Positions 25,983 to 35,034 of a stretch of DNA of 64,000 nucleotides are shown in pieces. Made by a program: the position numbers and the translations under genes. The stretch is from Flavobacterium pectinovorum (GTDB lineage: Bacteria > Bacteroidota > Bacteroidia > Flavobacteriales > Flavobacteriaceae). The DNA lies in NCBI RefSeq assembly GCF_900142715.1, contig NZ_FRBX01000008.1:124001-188000 (forward strand), given 5' to 3'. Under the pieces are notes generated by a model that saw only the letters and a list, made by a program, of their open reading frames with translations, searched no databases and was not told where the DNA came from. Position 1 is the stretch's first letter. Every line of letters begins with the position of its first letter.

Positions 25983-27068
25983 TTATTTAATGATTTTGAT
26001 CGTTGATTGTTCATTTAAATAAGCACTGTTCGAGATCACAATCTGATCTGTTTTTTGCAGGCCGTCTTTGATGTACACTGTATTATTTTCAAATTTAAAA
26101 ATAGAAACAGGCTGTCTTTTTACCTTGTTGTTTGCTACAATAAATACAAAAGCTTTATTTCCATCGGCTTCAATAAGAGCATCATACGGAATTGTAATTA
26201 CATCTTTTGTACTATCAGTATGTATTTCGGCTTTGCCAAACATACCCACGGCCGGTTTACTGTTTTTCATGTCCAGTTTTAATTCGGCCTGAAAAGAACC
26301 AAGTGCAGCATCTGCTGCCTGCGATTTTCTAAAAACAGTCGCATTAAACTGATTATCAGGATAACCATCAAGGGTTACAATGGCTTTTTGCCCCAACTTT
26401 ACGGCTGCCCATTCTTTGTCTGTCAAACCAATTTTTAATAAATAATTATTGTTTTTAGTCGTTTCGTTTATGGCTAAAATTGGAGAACCGGGCGCCACAA
26501 CTTCGCCTTCATTGGCTAATTTTTGCGATACAAAACCATTGGCAGTAGCATATATTTTGGCATAACGCGCATTAAAAGCCACGGCATCTTTTTGTTTTTT
26601 GGCAATGTCCAGACCAGTTTTTGTATTTTGAAGCTGTTCTAAAGTATACACGCTGTCTTTGTACAAATTGTATGCACGGTTATAATCGCGTTCGTATTTT
26701 TTTACATTCAGATCTGTCTGGTTTAAACCTGCGCTGATTTCGGTAGCATCCAAAGTAGCCAGAAGTTGTCCTTTTTTGAAGAAATGACCTTCTTCTACGT
26801 AAATCTTATTTATTACGCCGCCAATTTTAAAAGCATAATTAGCAGAATTTTCTGTGGTCACTAAACCAGAAGCATTTATATTGCTCGTTAAGGAAAGAGA
26901 TTCGACAGTCGCTGTTTTGATGGCAACAGTTTCGCTGTTTTCAAATTGATTTGTCTCTTTTTTTTCTTCATGACACGCATAAAAAACAGGAAATACAAAA
27001 AGACATATTGCTAATGCTTTTTTGTGTATAAAATTATTATTTAGGTATTCGTAAATTTTTGATTTCAT
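25983..27068 (-). CDS. RND periplasmic adaptor (membrane fusion) lipoprotein
   Basis: A 361-residue HlyD/AcrA-type adaptor. An N-terminal hydrophobic stretch ends in VFYAC, giving a lipobox Cys near residue 32. A barrel-sandwich hybrid follows (INKIYVEEGHFFKKGQLLATLD) with a short coiled-coil hairpin and the second lipoyl half (TANGFVSQKLANEGEVVAPG). The protein bridges the pump encoded next to it and the TolC-like channel encoded before it. Gene order and spacing (17 bases from the TolC-like stop, seven to the pump start) show one operon. Confidence 0.93.
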   Translation of the reverse strand: MKSKIYEYLNNNFIHKKALAICLFVFPVFYACHEEKKETNQFENSETVAIKTATVESLSLTSNINASGLVTTENSANYAFKIGGVINKIYVEEGHFFKKGQLLATLDATEISAGLNQTDLNVKKYERDYNRAYNLYKDSVYTLEQLQNTKTGLDIAKKQKDAVAFNARYAKIYATANGFVSQKLANEGEVVAPGSPILAINETTKNNNYLLKIGLTDKEWAAVKLGQKAIVTLDGYPDNQFNATVFRKSQAADAALGSFQAELKLDMKNSKPAVGMFGKAEIHTDSTKDVITIPYDALIEADGNKAFVFIVANNKVKRQPVSIFKFENNTVYIKDGLQKTDQIVISNSAYLNEQSTIKIIK

Positions 27069-27085
27069 AATTTTTGTTTTTGGGA

Positions 27086-28420
27086 TTATTTAAAAGTAAA
27101 AGTGGCATTGGCTCTTTCTAATTCGGCAAAAGCAATCCAGGAATTATAAAGTGAAATATTCGTATTGAGTTGGGCATTAACCCATTGATTTTGTGCATCA
27201 AGGAGTTCGATATAAATCGCCTGACCTTCTTTGTATAATTTGGTGATATCTTCGTTGTATTTCTTGGCCGATTCTTTTTGATTTTTATCTGCATTGAATT
27301 GTTCCAGAGCCGACTTGAGATTGTTTTGAGATACCTGAAACTGAAGCAGTAATTGCTGTCTCACATTATCGGTTTGGGAACTTATTTTTTTACTGTCTTC
27401 TTCAACCTGTTTTAGTTTGTATTTGTTTTTGTTGCCAGAAAAAATGTTCCATTCTAAACCAACGCCTGCAAAATAATATCTGGATTGTTTGTTGACTTCA
27501 AAATCAAAATCCTGAAAACCAAAATCAGCAAAACCGCTTAATTTTGGATACCAATACGATTCTGTAAGCTTGCTGACATTACTGTTAATTTCGCTAACCT
27601 GAGTTAATTTTGAAAGCTCTTCGCGGTTTGATGTATTTTCATTTACCAAAATAGTAGGTGTAGATTCGTTGTTTGCATCAATTTCAATTTCACTATCCAA
27701 TTTTTGATTGATTAAAAAATTAAAATAAGTTTTGGCGTTGCTGTTTACTTGTTTTGCTGTTTCGAGGTTTGCTTCGATGCGAATTACCTCATTATCACTT
27801 CGCAAAACTGCCGTACGGTTTATTTTATCATTTTTAAATAAAGACTGATTCACTCTTTGGTTTTCCTTAACCAATTTTAAAGCATCCTTATAAATGTTAA
27901 TCCCTTCAATAGATTGCAGATATTTATAGTAGGCAATTTTGATTTCCTTGACCAATTCTCTCTGGTAAATTTCAAGTTCTATTTTTTGTAAAGAAGTTTG
28001 CTGGCTTTTAATCCTCTTGTTGTAAATAATTTCAAAATTCAATAAAGGCATTGTCGTATGAATTTTAGCATCATAAAAATTATCCGGATTGATGAGCACA
28101 GATTGATTTTGTAAAGAAGGAAATGCGTTCGAATTTGTAATCTGATTTAAGGTATTGTAAACCGGATTCAGCATATCGCCAATTGGTATGTCGATTGTTC
28201 TTCCCCCATCTGCCTTGGTATAATTGGCATTTAAGGAAACAGTGGGGTAGAACAGGGCATGAGCTTCTTTAAGCGCATACATGCTTTTGTTTATGTCAAA
28301 ATTATGCTGTTTGATGACTTCATTACTTTTTAATCCAATCTGGATATAATTGTCGAGTTTGCTTTGGGAATATCCTAGAAATCCAAAACAAAAAAGCGTT
28401 AGGGTTATTACTTTTTTCAT
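27086..28420 (-). CDS. TolC-like outer-membrane efflux protein
   Basis: About 444 residues with a signal peptide ending GYSQ, then two repeated halves rich in long amphipathic helices, as in TolC/OprM. The second half holds the typical GLEWNIFSG strand region and the YNEDITKLYKEGQAIYIELLDAQNQW helix. An alternative ATG at 28432 adds four residues before MKKVITL. It is the first pump-component gene after tetR. A TGAAC-N3-GTTCA palindrome at 28444-28456 lies just upstream of its start, suggesting separate TetR control at this point. Confidence 0.92.
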   Translation of the reverse strand: MKKVITLTLFCFGFLGYSQSKLDNYIQIGLKSNEVIKQHNFDINKSMYALKEAHALFYPTVSLNANYTKADGGRTIDIPIGDMLNPVYNTLNQITNSNAFPSLQNQSVLINPDNFYDAKIHTTMPLLNFEIIYNKRIKSQQTSLQKIELEIYQRELVKEIKIAYYKYLQSIEGINIYKDALKLVKENQRVNQSLFKNDKINRTAVLRSDNEVIRIEANLETAKQVNSNAKTYFNFLINQKLDSEIEIDANNESTPTILVNENTSNREELSKLTQVSEINSNVSKLTESYWYPKLSGFADFGFQDFDFEVNKQSRYYFAGVGLEWNIFSGNKNKYKLKQVEEDSKKISSQTDNVRQQLLLQFQVSQNNLKSALEQFNADKNQKESAKKYNEDITKLYKEGQAIYIELLDAQNQWVNAQLNTNISLYNSWIAFAELERANATFTFK

Positions 28421-28443
28421 TTTATTGTACATTGTTTATTAGT

Positions 28444-28456
28444 TGAACGTTGTTCA
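28444..28456. promoter_or_regulatory. TetR operator candidate before tolC
   Basis: TGAACGTTGTTCA has TGAAC/GTTCA arms with a three-base centre, the same layout as the site at 29132-29144. Confidence 0.6.
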
Positions 28457-28477
28457 TTTTTTTGATCAAAAAAAAAT

Positions 28478-29095
28478 TTAAAGCTTTTCTATTATTTTTA
28501 AATATTCATTATATCCGTCAAACAAGATTGTATCCGGATTAGAGAATTTTACACCTTTTGTTCTTTGGCGTATTTCAAGAGAACACATACCATGCACCAT
28601 GCTCCAGATCATAAAGGACAAAGGCTCTAAAGAATTGCCTTTAAAATGGCCTTTATTCATACATTCTTCTACGGTTTTTTTTAATGCGCCAAATGTGCCA
28701 ACACCTTCATTCCAGGCTTCTTTTTCAGAGGTTTCAATAAACTCCATGGGCGCTTTAACGATAAACATCAAATCATACATTTCTGTATTTTCGAGGGCAA
28801 ATTTAATGTAGGTAAACCCCATTTTTTTAAGGCGTTCCATAGGATCTTTTATCGAAAATAATTCTTTAAAATAGCCTCCTAGTTCCTCAAAACCAATAGA
28901 GTGTAAGTCGTGCAGAATGGCATTTTTATCTTTAAAATAAACATACACAGTTCCTACGCTGTAATCTATTTCATCAGCAATATTGCGAATAGTAGTCTGC
29001 TCAATACCGCGTTCTAAAAAGAGTTTTTTGGCTCCTTTTAGAATAAGTAGTTTTAAGGCTTCTTTTTCACGTGCTTTTCTTTCGGCAGTACTCAT
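28478..29095 (-). CDS. TetR/AcrR family regulator
   Basis: A 205-residue repressor. The N-terminal HTH reads TTIRNIADEIDYSVGTVYVYFKDKNAIL (split here: TTIRNIADEIDY then SVGTVYVYFKDKNAIL), the standard TetR pattern. The C-terminal domain is helical and ligand-binding, with a TetR_C-like Trp-Ser-Met-Val-His-Gly segment. It lies directly upstream of the TolC-adaptor-RND genes on the same strand, 57 bases before tolC, and its own promoter carries a palindrome overlapping the -33/-7 spacer. It is therefore likely the autoregulated repressor of this pump, released by a pump substrate. Confidence 0.92.
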   Translation of the reverse strand: MSTAERKAREKEALKLLILKGAKKLFLERGIEQTTIRNIADEIDYSVGTVYVYFKDKNAILHDLHSIGFEELGGYFKELFSIKDPMERLKKMGFTYIKFALENTEMYDLMFIVKAPMEFIETSEKEAWNEGVGTFGALKKTVEECMNKGHFKGNSLEPLSFMIWSMVHGMCSLEIRQRTKGVKFSNPDTILFDGYNEYLKIIEKL

Positions 29096-29112
29096 TTGTA
29101 TAATTTATTCTG

Positions 29113-29120
29113 CAAATATA
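29113..29120 (-). promoter_or_regulatory. -7 box of tetR
   Basis: The minus strand reads TATATTTG, matching TAnnTTTG, 18 bases before the tetR ATG. Confidence 0.5.
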
Positions 29121-29131
29121 AAATTATTTTT

Positions 29132-29144
29132 TGAACAGTGTTCA
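29132..29144. promoter_or_regulatory. TetR operator candidate in the tetR promoter
   Basis: TGAACAGTGTTCA, a 13-bp palindrome with TGAAC/GTTCA arms, lies just upstream of the tetR -7 box, where bound repressor would block the promoter. It matches the copy at 28444-28456. The remaining gap to the ECF sigma gene (29145-29434) shows only AT-rich sequence and one TAnnTTTG box. Confidence 0.65.
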
Positions 29145-29422
29145 TTTTTTGAAATTAATTTGTTTTCTTTATATTTTAAACAGAGAAACAGGAACTTAAA
29201 AAGAGAAATTTACGTACATATAGTATTAAGTTTAAAAATCGCCTAAGATTAATAGTATTAAAGCAATGTAAGTGTTGAGTAAGAGAAGTACTAATATTGT
29301 TTTTTTATAATAATTAAAATCTGCTTTTTTTATTATTTATCAATTATTGTTCTAATTTGGCAATCAATTTTGATGTTATTCAAAGAAATTGGAATGATAT
29401 TTCAGGATAAATTAAATTTATA

Positions 29423-29430
29423 TAGATTTG
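29423..29430 (+). promoter_or_regulatory. Candidate -7 box of the ECF sigma gene
   Basis: TAGATTTG matches TAnnTTTG. Transcription would start near 29437, after the first possible TTG start at 29435, which favours the TTG at 29468. Confidence 0.4.
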
Positions 29431-29467
29431 TTTTTTGCACAAACATATTATTTTTTTTAATCTCACT

Positions 29468-30031
29468 TTGGAAATAAATATAGTTTTAGAAGAGCTTCGC
29501 AATCAGAATAAATCCGTTTATAATAATGTTTTTAATCATTTTTATAGAGGGATGGTTTTGTATGCAAATAACTTTTTATACGACAAAGATGCCAGTGAAG
29601 ATATTGTACAGGAAGTTTTTATTTCACTATGGGAAAACTCCGGCGACATTGAGATTAAATCTTCGTTAAAAGCCTATTTGTATGCCATGGTTCGCAATAA
29701 ATGCCTGAACTATCTAAAATCAATAAAAATTACAGACGATATTAATTTAATTGACCTGAACTCGATATTAGTCTGGGAAGAAGATTTTGAAATGATTTCT
29801 GAAGAAGAAAAAAGAATCCTATATACTCAAATTTTAAAAATTATCGAAACTTTTCCCGAAAGTATGCAGGAAATTTTTAAACTAAAATTTGTCGAAAATT
29901 ACAAATACATCGAAATAGCAGAAAAGCTCGATATATCTGTCAATACGGTAAAGACGCAGCTTAAGCGTGCCAAACAGAAAATCAATCAGGCTATACCATT
30001 GCTGCTTAGTTTGTTTTCTCCCTTGTTGTAA
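29468..30031 (+). CDS. ECF-type RNA polymerase sigma factor
   Basis: A sigma-70 family ECF factor of about 187 residues. Region 2 is VYNNVFNHFYRGMVLYANNFL with DASEDIVQEVFISLWEN. Region 4 is FKLKFVENYKYIEIAEKLDISVNTVKTQLKRAKQKI. No ATG precedes the conserved part. TTG codons at 29435 and 29468 are the candidates, and the later one is preferred because of the -7 box at 29423-29430 and the family N-terminus. The next gene encodes its FecR anti-sigma factor, followed by an STN-SusC, the classic cell-surface signalling arrangement. The sigma factor should activate the downstream fecR-susC promoter when substrate is sensed. Confidence 0.93.
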   Translation: MEINIVLEELRNQNKSVYNNVFNHFYRGMVLYANNFLYDKDASEDIVQEVFISLWENSGDIEIKSSLKAYLYAMVRNKCLNYLKSIKITDDINLIDLNSILVWEEDFEMISEEEKRILYTQILKIIETFPESMQEIFKLKFVENYKYIEIAEKLDISVNTVKTQLKRAKQKINQAIPLLLSLFSPLL

Positions 30032-30164
30032 GTTAAATTTTGCTTTTTAGGTTAATTTTACTTTTTTTTCACTTTTTATTAATTTTTTGTCACCCATTTT
30101 CATCTTTCGGTTGTCTTGCTAATATATTACATTAAGTAATTGTTAATTTAAAGAGATTCTGAAA

Positions 30165-31301
30165 ATGGAATTTAAAATCATCATAGCGAAAATAAACGAT
30201 ACTCTTTCCCCAGAAGAAGAATCAATTTTTGATACATGGTACAAAGAGTCAGCTTCGCACAGGGAATATTTTGAAAAGGTTAAGGAAAATTACCAAATTG
30301 AAATTACCGAAGCCGAACTTGATCTTAATAAAGCATGGCAGGCAGTTGATAAAAGAATTTCTCCTAAGAAAAGTAGAAAATCATATTATAAATATGCCAT
30401 CGCCGCATCTGTGGCTTTATTATTAGGAATTGGATATTTTACAGTAACCAAAACAAACGTAATTGATTCCGGAAAAGAAACAATTGAAACCGAAGAGATA
30501 ATTCAAAATTCTAATGATATTGTACTTACTTTATCTGACGGTTCAAAAGTAATTTTGAATGATCAGAAAAATGGAGTTGTCGCCAGCCAGCAAAGCGTCG
30601 TGATTACCAAAGATAAAGACGGAAGCATTCGATATGATGAAAACAACGATCAGCATACCGGAAAACCTACCTACAATACGCTAATTACTCCTAACGGAAA
30701 AACTTTTCAGATTGCATTGCCAGACGGAACCAATGTCTGGATGAATGCTGGATCTTCACTAAAATATCCTACTTATTTTGATGGAAACGAAAGATCGGTT
30801 GTTTTAACCGGCGAGGCTTATTTTGAAGTTTCGCATAATGAAAAAATGCCGTTTAAGGTTTTCTCAAACGGACAGCAGGTTGAAGTTTTAGGAACTCATT
30901 TTAATATTAGGGCTTATGAAAATGAACCGGTTTTAAAAACTACTTTATTAGAAGGAAAAATTAAAATTACTGAAGGAGAAAATTCTTCTTTGGTAAAACC
31001 GGGACAGCAGGTTAAAGTGTCTCTTACAAATCATTCGATGAAAATTGCAGAGGTCAATATAGAACTCGCCATCGCCTGGAAAAACAGACTCTTCTATTTT
31101 GAAAATGCAAAATATGATGAAATCATGCGGGAAATAGAAAGATGGTATGATGTGAAAGTAATTTATAAAGGTAAAATTCCGGATGAAAGATTTCAGGGAG
31201 CCATTCAAAAAGACTTAAAATTAAATCAGGTATTAAAAATGCTTGAAAGCAAAGATGTTCACTTTAAAGTTTCAGGAAAGGAGGTGCTTGTGACACAGTA
31301 A
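30165..31301 (+). CDS. FecR-family anti-sigma factor
   Basis: A 378-residue inner-membrane protein. A cytoplasmic N-terminal sigma-binding part (~1-80) includes the WQAVDKRI pattern. One membrane helix lies near residues 85-105 (YAIAASVALLLGIGYFTV). The periplasmic FecR domain shows LPDGTNVWMNAGSSLKYP, GEAYFEVSH and VLGTHFNIRAYENE, with a C-terminal secretin/STN-contact-like domain. It holds the upstream ECF factor until the STN domain of the SusC transporter signals. The 133-base gap before it contains GTCACCC and GGTTGTCTT, which may be the ECF-dependent promoter; this is inference from position. Confidence 0.95.
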   Translation: MEFKIIIAKINDTLSPEEESIFDTWYKESASHREYFEKVKENYQIEITEAELDLNKAWQAVDKRISPKKSRKSYYKYAIAASVALLLGIGYFTVTKTNVIDSGKETIETEEIIQNSNDIVLTLSDGSKVILNDQKNGVVASQQSVVITKDKDGSIRYDENNDQHTGKPTYNTLITPNGKTFQIALPDGTNVWMNAGSSLKYPTYFDGNERSVVLTGEAYFEVSHNEKMPFKVFSNGQQVEVLGTHFNIRAYENEPVLKTTLLEGKIKITEGENSSLVKPGQQVKVSLTNHSMKIAEVNIELAIAWKNRLFYFENAKYDEIMREIERWYDVKVIYKGKIPDERFQGAIQKDLKLNQVLKMLESKDVHFKVSGKEVLVTQ

Positions 31302-31332
31302 TATAGTGCCGCAAGAACTTTACGCAAAAAAA

Positions 31333-31362
31333 ATACCCATAGCGTTGGAGCGCTGTGGGTAT
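31333..31362 (+). promoter_or_regulatory. Hairpin between fecR and susC
   Basis: ATACCCATAGCG pairs with CGCTGTGGGTAT (one G-T pair) around a six-base loop. No T-run follows, so it is more likely an RNA-processing or partial attenuation stem than a full terminator. It overlaps the spurious upstream start of the susC frame. Confidence 0.5.
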
Positions 31363-31423
31363 GTATAGCGTAGTTCTAAATAAAATTAACCGATCCTATT
31401 TAATAACTAACCGTTCAAAAGTA

Positions 31424-34400
31424 ATGAAATTTTTAACTAATCAAAAATTACAACCACACAAGAATTCTTCCCAAATAGAAAAATTACTGTCCATCACAAC
31501 TGGCAATTTGAAAAAACTATACCTTATATTATTGTTGTTTATTAGCTGCTCGTCTTTTGCTCAAAGCACAAAGACAGTGACTATTGATGGTAATAATTTA
31601 AGTTTTCAAACTGTATTTAACAGTATTACGAAGCAAACAGGATATGTTTTCTTTTATAATGTTAAGATATTAGAGAATGCAAAACCAGTCAACCTGAATA
31701 TTCAGAAGAAAACGATTCAGGAAGCTTTAGCCATTATTTTTGAAGGCCAGCAGTTTTCTTTTTCTATTCAGGACAAAACTATTGTTGTTACTTCTTCAAG
31801 ACCGGAGAATAAATCTACAGGTTCTATTCAGGTCAAAGGACGTGTACTAAACGGACAGCAAGATCCTTATCCGGGCGTAAATGTTTGGGTAACAGGAACA
31901 AAAATTGGAGCCGTAACTGATTTTGACGGAAGCTTCGTTTTATACGATGTGCCAACAGATGCTATTATTGAAGTCTCAGGATTAACCTTAGAAACGACAA
32001 GAGTTTTTCTTGAAGGTCGGTCCAATATCATAATAACAGCAAAAGATAAAGTAGCCTTAATGAACGAAATAGTCGTGAATAATGGTTATCAGAAAATTTC
32101 AAAAAACAAATCGACAGGATCTGTATCTGTAATTACAGCAAAAGATCTGGAGAAAATTCCGGTTTCAAACGTAATGCACCAATTAGAAGGTCAGGTTGCG
32201 GGTTTGGCAATCGACGTTATGGATTCTGATAATACATTTGTTTACTCCAATTTATTTGGTCAGCAACAAGGTAAAACCAGTTACAATTTTAGAATTAGAG
32301 GACAGTCTACTTATGATACCAGCGGTGCCAGCAGCTTACCATTGATTATTTTAGATGGAACTCCTACGGAATTGGATATTAGAACTTTAAATCCAAAAGA
32401 CATCGAAAAAATAACTTTTTTGAAAGATGCCGCAGCGGCTTCTATTTATGGTGCAAGATCTGCAAATGGTGTTATGGTAATCGAAACTAAAAAAGGAAAA
32501 AAAGGGAAAACAAAATTCAGCGCTTCTCAAAATTATGCTATTGCAAACACAGCCAAGATCTCAAGCCTGCCTTTGATGAATTCATCTCAGGTTTTAAATC
32601 TGGAGCAGGAACTGGTAGATAAAGGTATTATTACAGATCCGGCAATGGCTTTTAGTCTTTATAATTCAACACCTGTAAGTCAGGGAGTCGAATTAATGCT
32701 TCAGGAAAAAAGAGGTACAATAACGGCAGATGAAAAAAATGCGCAACTGGATATTTTAAGAGGAAGAAATAATTACAACCAGATTAGTCAGTATTTGATG
32801 CGTCCATCAGAATCTAATACTTATGATTTTTCTTTTAGCGGAGGCGAAAATGATTATTCGTATTTTACATCAGCCTCTTTTTCTAACGAAAAAACGCAGG
32901 CCATTGGTACTGGCGGTAAACGTATGACTTTTACTGTAAATCAGGATTTTAAAATGTTTAATTATTTAAAAGTAAGCACAAGTTTTAAAGGGTCTATTTT
33001 TGATTATGATCAAAATGGTTTAGGATTAACGCCGCTTGGTTCGTCTTTAACAACTTATTTGCCTTATGACCAAATTGTAGATGCCAACGGAAATTCAGTT
33101 TCATACGATAGACGTTTTTATAGTGCAGATACCCAAAGACTTCAAAGTCAGGGATATTTGCCGTGGACTTACAATTATATGGATGAATTAAATAATGCAA
33201 ACACAAATCTAAAAGAGCGAAATTACTCTGCCAATATTTCTGTTACGGCACCTTTGTTTAAAGGTTTGGATGCAGTTGGAGCTTATTATATTGAAACTTC
33301 TAATCTGGATAATAGAAAATTATCTAATGCGGATACTTTTTTTGCAAGAGATTTTGTTAACCAGTATACTTATCTTGATCCGGCAACAAATGAACTTGTT
33401 TATGGGGTTCCGATAGGAGGGATAAACCAAAGTTCAAGATTTGGTAAAGACAGTTACACCGCCAGAGGACAGTTAGTTTATAACACGCTTTTTGCTGATA
33501 AACATTCTGTTGATGTTATGGGAGGTATAGAGTTTAGAGAAACCAAAGAATCAAATCAAACAGGAACATTATTTGGTTATAATGAAACTGCTCAGACTTC
33601 TATTGATCTTCCTTCAAATACGCCTAACACAATTTATGGTTATCCTCAGGGATTGAGTTACAATAATAGCTTAAAAAGTGCAACACGTCGCTTTTTGTCT
33701 TATTATGGAAACGCATCTTACACTTATAATGGTAAATATACCCTTTCAGGGAGTGCACGTTTAGACGATTACAACAATTTTGGTGTAGATAAAAGTTATA
33801 GAAGAACACCTTTGTGGTCTACAGGTTTTAAATGGAATATCATCAAGGAAAATTTCATGAAAGGAGTAACCTTATTTGATAATTTGGCTTTTAGAGCAAG
33901 TTACGGATACAACGGTAATATTAGTTTGAGTACTTTTCCTTTTACCAGTATTTCTCTTGGAGATGTTGATAGATTATCGCAACTGCCATATGCTTTTGTT
34001 TCGGCAGCAGCCAATCCCGCATTGCGTTGGGAAAAAACAGGAATCATGAATTTTGGTTTAGATTTCAGCCTTCTTAATTATCGTTTAAACGGAACTGTAG
34101 AATATTATAAAAAAGACAGCAGGGATTTAATTATGGAATTTCCGGTTTCGCCGTTTTATGGTACTCCAAACAATATGTTAGTCAGAAATGCATCAACATT
34201 AGAAGGGCATGGAATTGATTTGAATTTAAACGGTGTTATCGTTAAAACCAAAAATTTTAGTTTTGATTTGAATTTGGTAACGTCTTATAACAAAAATGAA
34301 GTAACCGATTCAAGATTTACCAATTTCTCTAATGTTTTAAACGGTTCAGGAAGTACAGCACCATTAGTAGGATATCCAACAGGAAGTGTTTTTGCTTTTA

Positions 34401-35023
34401 GAAATGCAGGTTTAAATGCTTCGGGAGCAACTCAGGTTTATGATAAAGACGGAAACATTGTACAGTCAAATGTAATGTTAACAGATATTGAAGACATGAA
34501 ATACATGGGAAGTTCTACACCTAAATATTACGGAAGTTTAAGTGCTAATTTAAGTTATAAAAAACTTTCCCTATATCTTTTAGCAACCTATAAATTAGAT
34601 TATGTATTGTTTAAGCCTGCATTTAGCAATTATGTAAGCAGATACGGAACATTCAATGGATATGATTTAACGGCAGAAATTGATGATAGATGGAGAAATC
34701 CGGGAGATGAAGCAACAACAAATGTTCCTGGTGTAAGAGGAATGACTGGCTACAGTTACGGACGTTATATTTTTAGTGATAACAGAGTAATTGATGGAGA
34801 CCATGTTCGTTTTAAAGAAGTTTCGCTAAAATATGATTTATCAGATTTGTTTGCCAATACTTTTATACAAAGCGCATCATTAACCTGTTCTGCAAGAAAC
34901 CTTGGAATTATCTGGAGAAAAAACAAAGAGGATTTAGACCCTGATTTTCTGCCATATACAGGAAATACTATGAAACTGCCTCCAACAGCAATGTATTCAA
35001 TGGGATTCAATTTTAACTTTTAA
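31424..35023 (+). CDS. STN-domain SusC/RagA TonB-linked transporter
   Basis: About 1199 residues. A long N-terminal segment precedes a signal peptide ending SSFAQ, then an STN signalling domain (~50-120: VFNSITKQTGYVFFYNV), a carboxypeptidase-D-like domain (~135-205), a plug with IRGQSTYDTSG, PLIILDGTP and AAASIYGARSANGVMVIETKKG, and an outer-membrane barrel ending GFNFNF. The STN domain contacts FecR and makes the transporter a sensor of its own substrate. A start at 31355 lies inside a hairpin; the ATG at 31424 is preferred. SusD begins 11 bases downstream. The substrate is unknown; the following thioredoxin-like and hydrolase genes suggest something other than a plain polysaccharide. Confidence 0.95.
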   Translation: MKFLTNQKLQPHKNSSQIEKLLSITTGNLKKLYLILLLFISCSSFAQSTKTVTIDGNNLSFQTVFNSITKQTGYVFFYNVKILENAKPVNLNIQKKTIQEALAIIFEGQQFSFSIQDKTIVVTSSRPENKSTGSIQVKGRVLNGQQDPYPGVNVWVTGTKIGAVTDFDGSFVLYDVPTDAIIEVSGLTLETTRVFLEGRSNIIITAKDKVALMNEIVVNNGYQKISKNKSTGSVSVITAKDLEKIPVSNVMHQLEGQVAGLAIDVMDSDNTFVYSNLFGQQQGKTSYNFRIRGQSTYDTSGASSLPLIILDGTPTELDIRTLNPKDIEKITFLKDAAAASIYGARSANGVMVIETKKGKKGKTKFSASQNYAIANTAKISSLPLMNSSQVLNLEQELVDKGIITDPAMAFSLYNSTPVSQGVELMLQEKRGTITADEKNAQLDILRGRNNYNQISQYLMRPSESNTYDFSFSGGENDYSYFTSASFSNEKTQAIGTGGKRMTFTVNQDFKMFNYLKVSTSFKGSIFDYDQNGLGLTPLGSSLTTYLPYDQIVDANGNSVSYDRRFYSADTQRLQSQGYLPWTYNYMDELNNANTNLKERNYSANISVTAPLFKGLDAVGAYYIETSNLDNRKLSNADTFFARDFVNQYTYLDPATNELVYGVPIGGINQSSRFGKDSYTARGQLVYNTLFADKHSVDVMGGIEFRETKESNQTGTLFGYNETAQTSIDLPSNTPNTIYGYPQGLSYNNSLKSATRRFLSYYGNASYTYNGKYTLSGSARLDDYNNFGVDKSYRRTPLWSTGFKWNIIKENFMKGVTLFDNLAFRASYGYNGNISLSTFPFTSISLGDVDRLSQLPYAFVSAAANPALRWEKTGIMNFGLDFSLLNYRLNGTVEYYKKDSRDLIMEFPVSPFYGTPNNMLVRNASTLEGHGIDLNLNGVIVKTKNFSFDLNLVTSYNKNEVTDSRFTNFSNVLNGSGSTAPLVGYPTGSVFAFRNAGLNASGATQVYDKDGNIVQSNVMLTDIEDMKYMGSSTPKYYGSLSANLSYKKLSLYLLATYKLDYVLFKPAFSNYVSRYGTFNGYDLTAEIDDRWRNPGDEATTNVPGVRGMTGYSYGRYIFSDNRVIDGDHVRFKEVSLKYDLSDLFANTFIQSASLTCSARNLGIIWRKNKEDLDPDFLPYTGNTMKLPPTAMYSMGFNFNF

Positions 35024-35034
35024 AAGCTGCAACG

